Source of the DNA: Rhodoferax sp. PAMC 29310
Lineage (GTDB): Bacteria > Pseudomonadota > Gammaproteobacteria > Burkholderiales > Burkholderiaceae_C
Reading direction: 5' to 3'
Length of the DNA stretch: 64,000 nucleotides
Assembly: GCF_017948265.1 (NCBI RefSeq)
Contig: NZ_CP072852.1
Span: forward strand, 2,046,001-2,110,000
The first letter of the stretch is position 1; the number at the start of each line of letters is the position of its first letter. The translations under genes were made by a program, and so were the position numbers. The notes below the pieces were generated by a model. It was given only the letters and a program-made list of their open reading frames with translations, ran no database searches and had not been told where the DNA came from. This document shows positions 18,724-30,401 of the stretch, one piece after another.

Positions 18724-19284
18724 ATGGCCAACTCAACTACATCTCGTTACGGGCACCTTGCCCAACTCTTTCACTGGACCACCGCAATCCTGGTTCTGGC
18801 GGCCTTCATTTACGGCCCCGGCGGTTCGGAGTTACGGGTGTACCTGCCCAGCCGGGACTTTGAGCGCCAACTTCATGAGACCCTCGGACTGTGCGTGTTC
18901 GCCATGGTGGCATTGCGGCTGATGTGGCGCTGGTTTGACACCCGTCCAGCCGCGGGAGCATCCTCTGCCTGGATGGCCTTGACTGCGAAGCTGGTGCAGT
19001 TGTCCCTCTATGTGCTTTTGTTTGCCGTTCCCATGTCCGCCATCGCCGGGGCCTGGCTGGAGGGCCACCCGCTGACGCTGCTCGCAGGCATTGAGATTGC
19101 GCCGCCCATTGGCATCTCCCATGACCTCGGCGCCACCATTGCCGAAATTCACACCTGGTTAGGCGACGCCATTTTGTGGCTGGCTGGTTTGCACGCCGCC
19201 GCTGCCATTTTTCACCATGTCATCTTGAAAGACAGGGTGCTGCTCACCATGCTGCCGCGTTGGTTGCCCCTGCGCCAGCGTTGA
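18724..19284 (+). CDS. Cytochrome b561-family protein
   Basis: A 186-residue four-helix membrane cytochrome. Candidate haem ligands are His in YGHLAQLFHWTTA, HETLGLCVFAMVALRL, and the C-terminal pair AEIHTWLGDAILWLAGLHAAAAIFHH. It would shuttle electrons between quinol and periplasmic or cytoplasmic acceptors. The ATG at 18724 is preferred over a TTG 12 nt upstream. It is divergent from the PAP2 gene and convergent with the GGDEF-EAL gene. Confidence 0.9.
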   Translation: MANSTTSRYGHLAQLFHWTTAILVLAAFIYGPGGSELRVYLPSRDFERQLHETLGLCVFAMVALRLMWRWFDTRPAAGASSAWMALTAKLVQLSLYVLLFAVPMSAIAGAWLEGHPLTLLAGIEIAPPIGISHDLGATIAEIHTWLGDAILWLAGLHAAAAIFHHVILKDRVLLTMLPRWLPLRQR

Positions 19285-19314
19285 AGGCTCTTGCGGCACC
19301 TCCCCCGCGTGGCG

Positions 19315-21540
19315 TCAAGCTGAATGGGAGGCTGCGACGAAAGCAACTGGGTGTGCCAACTCTTTGACTGCCGGATGAATGACGCCACCACCGGCCATCA
19401 AGCCGGTGAAGGCGTTCTCTGGCACGGGGCGCGACAGCAAGTAACCCTGGAATTCGTGACACCCCTGGTAGCGCAAGAAGTCAAACTGGGCTTGATTTTC
19501 AACCCCCTCTGCCACCACGGTTTTCCGCAGACTTTGCGCCAGCGAGATGACCGCGCGCGCAATCATGGCCATGTCATCGTCATGCTCCAACCCCGTTACC
19601 AGCGAACGGTCGATCTTGATGATGTCCAGTGGAAAACGGTGCAAGTAGCTGAGCGACGAGTAGCCCGTTCCAAAATCGTCCATGGCCAAATACACCCCCA
19701 AGGCTTTGAAAGCCTTGAGAATATGCACCGCTCGATCCCCGTCCCCTAGGAACACGGTTTCCGTGATTTCCAGCTCTACCGTGGAAGGCGCCAGCCCGGC
19801 CTCCCGCAACAGGTCAGCCACATGGGTGACGATGTCGTGATTCAAGAATAATCGGGGTGACAAATTGACCGCCATGCGCAGTGGAACCTCCCGCTGATGG
19901 TTCCACCGGAAGGCCGCCGCAAAGGCCTTGCGCAAAATGGCCGTCGTCAGGGGAACAATTAACCCCGTCTCTTCAGCAATAGGGATGAAGCGATCCGGCC
20001 CAATCGTTCCCAACGTGGGGTGAAACCAGCGCGCAAGTGCCTCAACACCAACCACACGGCGCCGGTGATCTACCTTAGGCTGGTAAAACACCTCAAACTC
20101 ATCACGCTCCAGCGCAGCCCGCATCGCCGCTTCGAGATTCAGACGCTCGTCCGCCATGCGATTGAGCTCCGGCGTGAAGAACTGGAAGTTGTTGCGCCCC
20201 CGATCCTTGGCGCAATACATGGCGACATCCGCGTGCTTCAACAAGTTTTGAGCCTCTTCGCCATCCTGCGGGTAAAGAGCAACGCCCAAGCTAGCGCCCA
20301 CATGAAACTCTCGACCAGACAACACAATGGGACCACTCACGACCTGCAATACCCGCTCCAACTGAGAAATGACGGTACTCACCTGAGTGTGGTCATTGAT
20401 CACCAACACAAACTCGTCACCTCCCAGGCGGGCCACGGTGTCAGAAGCTCTCAGGCAACTGCCAAGGCGAAGCGCCACTTCTTTCAACAATTCGTCACCG
20501 ACCGCATGACCCAAGCTGTCGTTGATGAATTTGAAGTTATCCAGATCAATAAATACCAGTGCGAGCAGGTTACCTTGGCGCGCCGCATGTGCAATGCCCT
20601 GCTCGATGCGGTCTGCCAGCAAAATCCGGTTCGGCAGGCCGGTCAGTCGATCATGATTGGCCTGGTGTTCAAGTTGCTTTTGATGCAACTTTCGCTCGGA
20701 AATATCCTGCACCGTACCCTCGTAGAAGAGGAAATCTCCCTGAGCATCCCGCACCGTGTGCGCGTTCTCGGAGATCCAGATGCAAGTGCCATCACGGCAG
20801 TAGATTTCCGACTCGAAATTGAGTACCTCACCTTGAGCTTCCATGCGCCGGTGAAAGGCGTCACGCTGCCCAGGCAACACATACAAACAATTGTCGATAT
20901 CTGACAGGTTCGCCATCAACTCCTCGGGAGACATGTAGCCGTATATCTTTGCCAGCGCCGGGTTGGCGGCCAAATACCGTCCGTCTCGGGTGGTCTGGAA
21001 AATCCCCTCAGACGCATGCTCAAAGATATGCCGATAGCGAAGTTCGGCCTGTTGCTGCGCCTCCAACATTTCGTGCTGGGCTGTGACGTCTTCAATAAAA
21101 CCTTCCACCACCATCAAACCGTTCTCATCCGGAACGGAAACCCCCCGCTCGAGCACCCATTTGCTGTCGCCAGTGGGCAAGGTGATGCGGTACTGCACCG
21201 AAAACCGTTGACCCCGGTGCGCAGCGGCGTTGATCGTCACTTTGACCCGGACTCGATCCTCCAGGTGCGTCAGGTCGTCCCAGGAAATGGCGGCGCTGTT
21301 GATCAACGCAGCTGGCGGGTGACCCACGAGGTCAAGACACCCTTGGCTCACAAAAATCATGGTGCGCTGCGTGTCATTTTTAATTCGGTAGGCCATGCCA
21401 GCCAGGTTATTTACCAAAGTATCCAACACGCGCGAGCGGTCCAACGTCTCAGAACTTAGCAAGCTGGCGCGACGGGCGCGAACCTGATGATTGGCGACGG
21501 ACTGCGCAGGCTCTTTGAAGGGGGAACGGGTCATCATCAT
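19315..21540 (-). CDS. PAS-PAS-GGDEF-EAL cyclic-di-GMP enzyme
   Basis: A 741-residue cytoplasmic protein with two PAS domains (about residues 38-160 and 165-285), a GGDEF domain (290-455, intact RLGGDEF) and an EAL domain (475-720). The EAL catalytic set is complete: EALARW, EITETV, MDDFGTGYSSL, IKIDRSLV, VVAEGVEN and EFQGYL. Both cyclase and phosphodiesterase activities are therefore possible. The start lies 4 nt after the stop of the Cache-CheW gene, so the pair is translated together and the two proteins probably share a signal. Confidence 0.95.
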   Translation of the reverse strand: MMMTRSPFKEPAQSVANHQVRARRASLLSSETLDRSRVLDTLVNNLAGMAYRIKNDTQRTMIFVSQGCLDLVGHPPAALINSAAISWDDLTHLEDRVRVKVTINAAAHRGQRFSVQYRITLPTGDSKWVLERGVSVPDENGLMVVEGFIEDVTAQHEMLEAQQQAELRYRHIFEHASEGIFQTTRDGRYLAANPALAKIYGYMSPEELMANLSDIDNCLYVLPGQRDAFHRRMEAQGEVLNFESEIYCRDGTCIWISENAHTVRDAQGDFLFYEGTVQDISERKLHQKQLEHQANHDRLTGLPNRILLADRIEQGIAHAARQGNLLALVFIDLDNFKFINDSLGHAVGDELLKEVALRLGSCLRASDTVARLGGDEFVLVINDHTQVSTVISQLERVLQVVSGPIVLSGREFHVGASLGVALYPQDGEEAQNLLKHADVAMYCAKDRGRNNFQFFTPELNRMADERLNLEAAMRAALERDEFEVFYQPKVDHRRRVVGVEALARWFHPTLGTIGPDRFIPIAEETGLIVPLTTAILRKAFAAAFRWNHQREVPLRMAVNLSPRLFLNHDIVTHVADLLREAGLAPSTVELEITETVFLGDGDRAVHILKAFKALGVYLAMDDFGTGYSSLSYLHRFPLDIIKIDRSLVTGLEHDDDMAMIARAVISLAQSLRKTVVAEGVENQAQFDFLRYQGCHEFQGYLLSRPVPENAFTGLMAGGGVIHPAVKELAHPVAFVAASHSA

Positions 21541-21544
21541 GGGA

Positions 21545-24076
21545 TCAGGCCTCTACGGCCAACGCGAAGTCACGGGTCACAAGAGACGAGAAAAGGGCGC
21601 GAACATCAATCGCCTGAATCAACACCAGGCCGTCGTTCGCTTTGATGAAATGTGTGACCAAGGCACGCTCCCCGTCCTGGCCATAGGGCATCGGCATAAC
21701 TTGCCGTGGGTCGAACTCGGGAACACCGTGAAGCTCATCCACCAATAGACCAATTTCCCTGTCTTCATGTCGAACGATGATGACCTGGCTTCCCCGTCCT
21801 ATGCGAGCGGGCACGCCGCGCAAGTGGTATCGCAAGTCGAACACCCAAACAATGCCGGCTTCGGCCCCCTCGCGCTGCAGGCCCAGTAAACCGATTCGCC
21901 CCCCGCGCTCGCCAGCGGACACCGCCCTGATTTTGCTGGCCGTCACGGCTTCCTGCACATGCTGGGCTGGTAACGCAAACAAGGCGCCATCGATGAAAAA
22001 CGTCGCGTATTCCAGTCCAGCGGGTCCCACCGGCTGCGGCCAAAGCACTGCCTCTACCTTTTCCCCGCCACCGTTCGTGTCCCTAACCGCACCCAAGGTG
22101 TCAAAAACAACGGCCAGCACGTCTTCTTGGTAGCCGTCCGACACCTTGAATTCCCGATAGCCACAAGAGGCGGTACACCCCATGACCGCGTAATGTCCAT
22201 CATGAATGACGATTCTTGACACGCTTTTCCCTGCCGGCAATTCAGACAAGGTGCGGTCGATGGGGAACACAGATCCAACAGGACGGGTCGGATCCGTGCT
22301 GGAGATCACCCGGCCCTGGCGATCCACAAAAAGGGCACCCATGCTCGGTTGAGTGGCCAACCCACCCTGGAGCATGGCCCGAAATTCAGGCTCGGCGTCA
22401 AAAATAATGCCAATACCGCCAACCACCTGAGCCGGATTCGCGGGGTCGCGAACCGCTGCGTGATAGACATAAGTGGGGCGTCCCTCGTACAAAACCGAAG
22501 GGGAAAACGGCGTGACACAGTAGTCCTGCTCTGTGCGCAGCGCTTTCACACGGTAAAGCGTGGCCGAGTCCACTTGAGTGCCCAGCATGGTGCTGTCACC
22601 CGCTTCGGGATGTGAGCAGGCCACAATGCGCCCCGAGCTGTCGTAAACAAACAGTCGCGTGTACACCGTATACAGACTGTTGATATAGGCCAGCAAATCG
22701 TTGAGTTGCGCAACCGTTGCTGCGTCGCGGTTCGGGTTGGCGAGCGCGACCCGAAATTCTGGCGTCATCGCCCACCAGCGACAATCATCGGATCGCTCGT
22801 ATAGATTTCGATCAAGCAAGTCGACCAGCAGGTGCGACACAAACTCGGAGTTCTTCAGGCTGGACGTCAACACCGTCTCATAGAGATGGTTTATGGATTT
22901 GGCAAACAAGGCATTGCTACGCGCCCCGGTCTCGCTAATTTGGTCCAGGATCGTCTTCAACTTCAGCAACTCGCCACGACGCCCCGCTGTCATCACCTGC
23001 CCATTCCAAACAACACACCGAATCGTCTCGGCGGCAGACATGATTTCGTACAGTGGCGCAGAAAAAGACTGTGCGTGCGACAGCAACCCCTCTTTGGCAC
23101 CCGCATCCAGCCGGTCCAGGGTGTTGCTGCCGCCCCCCGTAAATGCCGTATTAAGCGGAATCATCACCTGACCCTGCCAGCCGGGGGGCCCCTTGTACCC
23201 CTGGTAACCTTCGGCGAAAAACGTACGAACAAGGTACTCGCGACCGGCGAACATCTGCAATTGCGGCGTTCCAGCCGGGTTGACCGGCACGGAGCTGCCC
23301 ACGGGCACCCACAGTGGATCGGCACTCGCCAGTACACGATTTTTTCCATCCAAAAGCAGCATATTGGAGCGACCCGCCGCATCGCCGTGAGACTGGAAAA
23401 TACCCGCCATTTCCTGCTCAAAGTTAAAACACAGACAAAGGATGCCGACGACTGCGCCCGTCGTGGGATGCAGCATGCGTTTCGAGTGAATCATGGCTTG
23501 TTTTTTGGCCGGCCGAAGGTCGCTGAACCGAAAGGTCTCAACAAAGCTGTCACTGGCCAGGGTTTGGGCAATCAACGGATCTGTACTTCCCTCCAGCGGG
23601 GTCGTCTCGTCAATTTGAACGAGAACATTGCCAGCCATATCCAGCAAAATGATCTCGTCGTATACCGTGTACTTGTTGCGGTAAGAACGAAGCCGAAAGC
23701 GTGCAGCGCGCTCATCGTCTGTTTGACCGGCCACAAAGGCGCACAGCTCGTTGTCAGTGGCCAAATAGCCCACGTCGGCCGTTCTCTCATAGAGATTGCG
23801 GACCACGATATTGATGACATATTGCGCCTTGGTGCCAATTTCGTTCAGCACGGTGACCACTTTTTCGCTGACCAAGCTGTTCACCAGCTCCTGCTCCAAT
23901 CGAGTGAACCCCTCGCGGGTGGCCGCCATGGTGGGCAGAATGGCCATCGCCTCCTCCGGACAATTCATCTTGGCCGATGACTCGATCATTCGCCACATCA
24001 GATTGAGCTCATGCAAGGCTTTTTCGCAGCGAATCACATCGCGCATGTGGGGCAGGAAATTTTCAGTTTGCATCAT
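21545..24076 (-). CDS. Tandem Cache sensor protein with C-terminal CheW domain
   Basis: An 843-residue protein with two extracellular-type Cache sensor repeats in tandem but no obvious membrane helix: the first around NLYERTADVGYLATD...YTVYDEIILLDMAGNVLVQ, the second around NLYERSDDCRWWAMTP...YTVYTRLFVYDSSGRIVACSHPE. Its last ~150 residues form a CheW domain (LEYATFFIDGALFALPAQHVQEAV, IGLLVDELHGVPEF). CheW domains dock to receptor/CheA arrays. No cheA or receptor gene is nearby, so the partner may be the downstream GGDEF-EAL enzyme or a distant array. Start MMQTENF (24076) replaces an upstream start that adds a non-homologous leader. Confidence 0.88.
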   Translation of the reverse strand: MMQTENFLPHMRDVIRCEKALHELNLMWRMIESSAKMNCPEEAMAILPTMAATREGFTRLEQELVNSLVSEKVVTVLNEIGTKAQYVINIVVRNLYERTADVGYLATDNELCAFVAGQTDDERAARFRLRSYRNKYTVYDEIILLDMAGNVLVQIDETTPLEGSTDPLIAQTLASDSFVETFRFSDLRPAKKQAMIHSKRMLHPTTGAVVGILCLCFNFEQEMAGIFQSHGDAAGRSNMLLLDGKNRVLASADPLWVPVGSSVPVNPAGTPQLQMFAGREYLVRTFFAEGYQGYKGPPGWQGQVMIPLNTAFTGGGSNTLDRLDAGAKEGLLSHAQSFSAPLYEIMSAAETIRCVVWNGQVMTAGRRGELLKLKTILDQISETGARSNALFAKSINHLYETVLTSSLKNSEFVSHLLVDLLDRNLYERSDDCRWWAMTPEFRVALANPNRDAATVAQLNDLLAYINSLYTVYTRLFVYDSSGRIVACSHPEAGDSTMLGTQVDSATLYRVKALRTEQDYCVTPFSPSVLYEGRPTYVYHAAVRDPANPAQVVGGIGIIFDAEPEFRAMLQGGLATQPSMGALFVDRQGRVISSTDPTRPVGSVFPIDRTLSELPAGKSVSRIVIHDGHYAVMGCTASCGYREFKVSDGYQEDVLAVVFDTLGAVRDTNGGGEKVEAVLWPQPVGPAGLEYATFFIDGALFALPAQHVQEAVTASKIRAVSAGERGGRIGLLGLQREGAEAGIVWVFDLRYHLRGVPARIGRGSQVIIVRHEDREIGLLVDELHGVPEFDPRQVMPMPYGQDGERALVTHFIKANDGLVLIQAIDVRALFSSLVTRDFALAVEA

Positions 24077-24418
24077 AGGATCGAGTTGAGAACAACCGTG
24101 AAGCCAGGGAGACCGGAGAAACACCAGGCATACCGCGCAGGTCGACAAATGCCGCCCGTCTCAAGCTGATTCGCCAATTACTGAGCAACTTTCGTACCAC
24201 CACCCCGATGCCACGCGCCATGCCCGCTCGGCGTCTATCACTTGATTAGCACCAATTGCGTGCATCAACGCACCAGATCCAAGTCACGATGCCATTCTGG
24301 CAATGGACTCTGAATGACCCGTAGCCTTAACCGGCGAGCCCGACCTGGGTTGGCTGACATTGACCGTCATATGACTCAGCCACAATAACCGCGCTCAAAA
24401 GTCATTTCAGGGATTGCA
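24077..24418. other. Divergent intergenic region
   Basis: About 340 bp between the Cache-CheW gene and the alpha-2-macroglobulin gene. Promoters for both must lie here, but no -10/-35 pair, operator or repeat stands out. Confidence 0.3.
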
Positions 24419-27400
24419 GTGAACATTAAAAAAATAGGGCGGATCCTCAGCGTGCTGGCCACGGCTTTGTCCGCCCGGGCCTTCCAAATTAGCAGCTTGT
24501 CGCCCCAAGGCGAGGTGGCGCGTGTTCGCCAGTTGGTGGTAAATTCGACGAAGGCGTCGTGCCATTTGGCGACCCCAAGGCGCCAGCACCTGTCTCGCTG
24601 AGTTGCTCAGACGCGCAGGCCAGCGCGGGCTCGGGGCGCTGGATCAACGAGCGGCAATGGGCGTTCGAATTCAAGCGTGATTTACCGCCCGGAGTGAGCT
24701 GCACCGTGCAGGCGCGGCCCGACTTCAAGTCCGCCAAAGGCGCGGCGCTGGCTGGCACCACCCGCTTCAAATTCAACACCGGCGGGCCGTTTGTGCAAAG
24801 CACCTGGCCCTACAGCGGCAACCGCATTGATGAAGAACAGTTTTTCACCCTGCGACTCAACGGCGACGCCACCTTGGCCAGTGTGAAAACCCATGTGTGG
24901 TGCGCCGCAGAAGGCCTGGGTGAACGTGTGCCCGTGCGCCTGATTGAAGGTAGCGACCGCGATGCGCTGTTGGAGGCTCAAGGATTGAGCGACGCCGCCC
25001 AGCGCGCGCCTTTGAGCATCGTTACCCTGGCGTGTAACCGACGCCTCACGCCATCCGCCAAAGTGCAACTGGTGTTTGACAAAGGTGTGGCCACGCCCAG
25101 CGGCGTGGCCAATGCGGTTGAGAAACGTTTTGACTTTCAGGTGCGCGAGCCGTTTTCTGCCAGCTTCAGCTGCGAGCGCGAAAACGCCCAGTCCGCGTGC
25201 CTGCCTTTGCGTCCCATGCGCTTGCAGTTCAATGCGCCGGTGACCCGCAAACTGGCCGAGGCCATTCGCTTGAAGTCTGACCAAGCCACCTTCAAGCCCA
25301 ATTTGGGCGATGCCGACTCCGGTGACGACGCCGAAGTCACCGGCCTGAGTTTTGAGCCGCTGTTTCCCGAGCAAGCCCGCATGACGCTGAGCCTGCCCAG
25401 CGGATTTAAAGACACCTCCGGCCGCCAGTTGCGCAACGCAGACAGCTTTCCCCTGTCCGTGGGCACCGGCGCCATGCCGCCACTGGTCAAGTTCGCGGCC
25501 TCCCCGTTTGGCATCGTCGAACGCTTTGCCGAACCCAGTGGCATTGCCCTGCTGCCCGTCACTCTGCGCAATGTAGAAGCGTCCCTGTCGGTCAAAGGGC
25601 TGGACGTCAGCCCCGGTCAAGTGAGTGACCTGCAGCCCAAGACGGATGCAGACATCATTGCCTGGTTTGCCAAAATACGCCGCTTTGACGACTTCACCGT
25701 GTCCCGCCGTTTGGCGGCTTCCCAGGTGAAAGGCTCCCTGCCACCCGTGCTGGATGCGCAAAGCAAAAACGACGTGCAAACACGCATGCTGTCTTTGCTG
25801 CAAGGCCAGGCCGGGGTGAAAACGCTGGACTTGCCCAAGCCTATTTCCAACGACCCGCGCCCGTTTGAGGTGGTGGGCATTCCGCTTTCGCCAGGCTTTC
25901 ACGTTATCGAAGTGTCCTCCCAACGTCTGGGGAACTCGCTGCTGGATGAACGTCTGGGCAAGGCCCGCACCATGTATGCGCGCACCTCAGCCTTGGTAAC
26001 CAACTTGGGCGTTCACTTCAAACTGGGCCGGGAAAACTCGCTGGCTTGGGTCACCACACTGGACAAAGGCCAACCCGTGGCCAACGCCAAAGTGCAGGTG
26101 TCCGACTGCCACGGCAAGACGGTGGCCAGCGCCACCACCAACGAAAAAGGTTCGGCCCAGTTCAGCGACATCAGCCTTGAAGCGCCCCAGTGCCGCTCTG
26201 AAAACTTCTACAGCCAAGCCTGTTTCGTGAGCGCCCGCGCCAACAACGCCGGCGCCGAAGACATGGCCTTCACCTGGAGCGACTGGAACCGGGGCATTGA
26301 GCCCTGGCGCTTCAACGTGCCCACCAGCGGCAGTGCCGAGCGCGACGAACTGGCCCACACCGTGTTTGACCGCACCCTGCTTCGCGCCGGTGAAACCGTC
26401 TCCATGAAACACTTGTTGCGCAGCCAGACCGGCAAAGGGTTTGGCTTGGCCGACTCCCAGCCCCCCACACTGGTCATCACGCATGTGGGCAGCGGCCAGC
26501 AGTACACGCAGGCCCTGACCTGGCGAAAAACAGGCACCGGCGGCCAAAGCGCCGAGAGCACCTTTGCCATTCCCCCCGCCGCCAAGCTGGGCGTCTACCA
26601 GGTGGAGTTGCGCAGCGGCGAGCAGGAGCGCAGCTTTGTCACCGGCCAATTCCGGGTGGAAGAGTTCCGCCTGCCCGTGCTCGAAGGCCGGGTGACCCCC
26701 GCCGACAAGAAACCCCTGGTGCGGGCGGACGCTGTGCCGGTGGACGTGCAAATCAACTACGTGGCCGGCGGTGGCGCGGCCAACCTGCCGGTGCGCGTAT
26801 CGGCCCTGGTGCGTGGCAAAACGCTGAATTTCCTCGACTTTGAAGCCTTCAGTTTCTCTGCCCCGCGCGGTGACATGAACCGCAGCAGCGAGGACGAGGA
26901 AGACGCCAACACCGGCGTGGACACTCGCGTGATTGCCGACAAGTTGCCCTTGACTCTGGATAAAAATGGCGGCGGAAAACTCACTGTGTCTGAGGTGCCC
27001 ACTCGCAGCCAACCGCAAGAGTTGCTGCTGGAGGCCACTTACGCCGACCCCAATGGTGAAGTGCAAACCCTGCGCAGCGTGAACACACTCTGGCCCGCCA
27101 GCATGGTGACTGGCATCAAGACCGAAGGCTGGGTGTCCAGCGGGCAAAAGATCAAGTTTCAGGCGCTGGCGCTGGACTTGAACGGCAAGGCCCAAGCCGG
27201 CGTGTCGCTTGAAGTGAAGGCGGTGGCACGCATCGTCACCACCAGCCGAAAGCGCATGGTGGGCGGTTTTTACACTTATGACAACAAGACCGAAATCAAA
27301 GACCTGGGCACGGTGTGCAGCGGCAAGAGCGATTCACGCGGCTTGTTGCTGTGCGAAACCCGCTTGACGGAGGCAGGCGAAGTCGAATTGGTCGTCACCG

Positions 27401-30357
27401 CCAAAGACAGCGCGGGCCACCGCATTCAGGCCGCCTCCAGTGTCTATGTCACAAAACAAGGCGAGCTGTGGTTTGGCGGCGAGAACCACGACCGCATGGA
27501 TGTGTTGCCCGAGAAGAAGACCTACCAAACCGGCGAAATCGCCAAGTTTCAGGTGCGCATGCCCTTCCGCTTTGCCACCGCTTTGGTGGCAGTGGAACGC
27601 GAAGGCATTGTCCACACTGAGGTGGTGCAACTCAACGGCCAAGACCCCACCATTCACCTCAAGATTGAAGAAGGCTGGGGACCCAATGTGTATGTGAGCG
27701 TGCTGGCCCTGCGCGGCCGCCTGCGTGAGGTGCCTTGGTACAGCTTCTTCACCTGGGGCTAAAAGGCCCCGCGCGAGTGGTGGACTTCGTTTTGGTATGA
27801 AGGCAAAGAGTACGTGGCCCCCACCTCATTGGTGGACTTGAGCAAACCCGCCTTCCGGCTGGGCTTGGCCGAAATCCGCGTGGGCACGCTGGCCCACCAA
27901 CTGGCGGTGAGCGTGAAAGCCGACAAAGAAAGCTACCCCGTGCGCGGCAAAGCCCAGGTCACCATTTCCGTCAAGCTGCCCAACGGACAGCCTGCCGCCG
28001 GTGCCGAGGTGGCTTTGGCCGCCGTGGACCAGGCCCTGCTGGAGCTGATGCCCAACACCAGCTGGAATCTGCTGGACGCCATGCTGCAGCGCCGCGCCTG
28101 GGGTGTGAGCACGTCGACTGCGCAAATGGAAATCATTGGCCGTCGCCACTACGGGCGCAAAGCCGTGGCCGCAGGCGGCGGTGGCGGGCGCAGTGGCACC
28201 CGTGAGTTACTGGACACCTTGCTGCTGTGGAACCCAAAAGTGGTGATGGACGCTAACGGCCAAGCGGTGGTCACCGTGCCGCTGAACGGTGCGCTGACCA
28301 CCTTCAAAATTGTGGCCGTGGCCGACGCCTCCACCGGGCTGTTTGGCACCGGGCAAACCAGCATCCGTGCCACGCAAGACTTGCAGATCATCAGCGGCTT
28401 GCCGCCCCTGGTGCGCGAAGACGACCAGTTCCGCGCCCAAGTCACGCTGCGCAACACCACCAAGCAGGCGATGAAGGTGGAGGTGACTCCGCGCGCTACC
28501 TTGCTCGACTTGCCCGCCCAAACGGTGGAAATTCCCGCCGGCGACACCTGTGAGGTGGCCTGGACGGTGACCGCCTCGGCGCAACTGGCGCTGTCCCGCT
28601 TCGAATCCATTCTGTGGGAAATTGAAGCCAAAGACACCCTCAAAGGCGCCCGCGACGCACTCAAGATTCGTCAGCGCATCATCCCCGCCGTGCCGCTCAC
28701 CGTGCAGCAAGCCACCCTGGTGCAGATTGATGGCGCTTATGCCCTCGACGTTGCGCCCCCGGCCGACGCCCTGCCGGGGCGCGGTGGACTCAAGATGTCC
28801 TTGCAGCCCAAGCTGACTGAGGGCCTGCCGGGCGTGAAAGACTGGTTTGCCAACTACCCGTTTGCCTGCCTGGAACAAAAAACCAGCAAGGTCGTGGGCC
28901 TGCGTGACGGCAAGCTATGGCAAACCGTGGTCGGCCAAATTCCGGGTTATCTGGACAGTGACGGCTTGGCCAGTTACTTTCCCCCGCGCGATGGCGAGTC
29001 CAACTGGGGCAGCGACACACTCACCGCCTACCTGCTGGCCAGCACCCATGAAGCTGCCACGCTGGACCCGACGTTTGCGCTGAGCGACGAAGTGCGTGCG
29101 CCCATGGAACGCGGCTTGATTGCGTTTGTGGAAGGACGCATTCAGCGCGACTTCTGGAGCCCGCGCAAAGATTTGGACATTCGCAAGCTGGCCGCCATTG
29201 AGGCGCTGTCCCGCTACGGCCAGGCCAAAGCCCGCATGCTAACCAGCCTCACCCTGGCCCCCAACCAGTGGCCGACCCATGCTGTGATTGACTGGCTCAA
29301 TATTTTGAACCGCGTTCAAGACGTGCCGGATCGCGACAAGCGCTTGGCCGAAGCGACCCAAATCCTGCGCAGCCGCATCAGCTACCAGGGTACCCAAATG
29401 GTCTTCAGCACCGAGAAGGATGACTACTGGTGGTGGCTGATGCAAAACGGCGACGTGAACACCGCCCGCCTCATGCTGGCGGTGATGGACGACCCGGCCT
29501 GGAAAGACGACATGGGCCGCCTGGCCAACGGCTTCATCGGGCGCCAGCAAAACGGCGCCTGGCACACCACCACGGCCAACCTGTGGGGCGGCCTGGCACT
29601 GGAGAAGTTCAGCGCCAAGTTTGAAGCCGTGCCCGTGGCCGGCACCACCAAAGACACTTTGAGCACGGCAACGGCCAGCGTGGACTGGAGCAAGGTGGAG
29701 CGCATCAAGCCCACCGACGCCTCCGGTGCAGCGCACCAGACCAGCGTGTTTGGAGCCCCCGCGTCACCCGGCAACCTGCGCAACAACAGCCTGTTCCTGC
29801 CCTGGGGAAAAACCCCAGGCAAAGACACGCTGAACGTGACCCACCTGGGCGCTGGCAAGCCCTGGCTCACGCTGCAGTCGGTGGCGGCGGTGCAACTCAA
29901 AGCACCGTTTAACGCCGGTTACCAGATCAAGAAAACCATCACCTCGGTGGAGCAAGCCAACAAGCGCCTGCCTGCGGGCAGCTACACCCGGGGCGATGTG
30001 CTGCGCATCACGCTGGAGGTGAACGCCAGCGCCGACATGACCTGGGCCGTGATCACCGACCCCGTACCGGGCGGCGCGACCATTTTGGGCAGCGGCCTGG
30101 GCCGCGACAGTGAAATCGCCACACAAGGGGAAAAGAAAGAAGGCTCGGGTTGGCCCGCGTTTGAAGAACGCAGCTTCGAGTCCTTCCGCAGCTACTACGA
30201 GTACCTGCCCAAAGGCGTGGTCAAAATGGAATACACCATTCGCCTGAACAACGTGGGTGAGTTCTCGCTGCCGCCTTCGCGCGTGGAAGCCATGTACGCC
30301 CCCGAGATGTTTGGCGAATCACCCAACGCCAAAATCAAGGTGGAGGCGGCGAAGTGA
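24419..30357 (+). pseudogene. Alpha-2-macroglobulin (YfhM-type) gene with a frameshift and an in-frame stop
   Basis: A bacterial alpha-2-macroglobulin of about 1,980 codons, normally a periplasmic, often lipid-anchored protease trap. Its reading frame is broken twice. The start (GTG 24419, signal-like MNIKKIGRILSVLATALSA) reaches RQLVV, then one base is missing at about 24540 and the sequence continues in another frame as KFDEGVVPFGDP. An in-frame TAA lies at 27760-27762 (FFTWG, stop, KAPREWW), and the same frame continues to 30357. The thioester motif CLEQ is intact at about 28867. The companion pbpC follows 44 bp downstream, as in other yfhM-pbpC loci. Both lesions are single small events in otherwise well-preserved sequence. 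Confidence 0.9.
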
Positions 30358-30401
30358 TGGCGCTGGTGCTGACTCACCGGCCCACATTGGACTGACGGCA
30401 C

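Noticed and set aside
24682..25923. 413-codon open frame antisense inside the alpha-2-macroglobulin gene
   Set aside because: The sense frame has clear family motifs; the antisense product is rich in Gly/His/Gln without any recognisable domain.
25987..27195. 402-codon open frame antisense in the same gene
   Set aside because: Same reasoning: shadow of a long GC-rich gene.
27760..27762. In-frame TAA in the alpha-2-macroglobulin gene as recoding (for example selenocysteine or pyrrolysine)
   Set aside because: Those use TGA or TAG; no insertion element is seen, and a second lesion in the gene favours simple inactivation.
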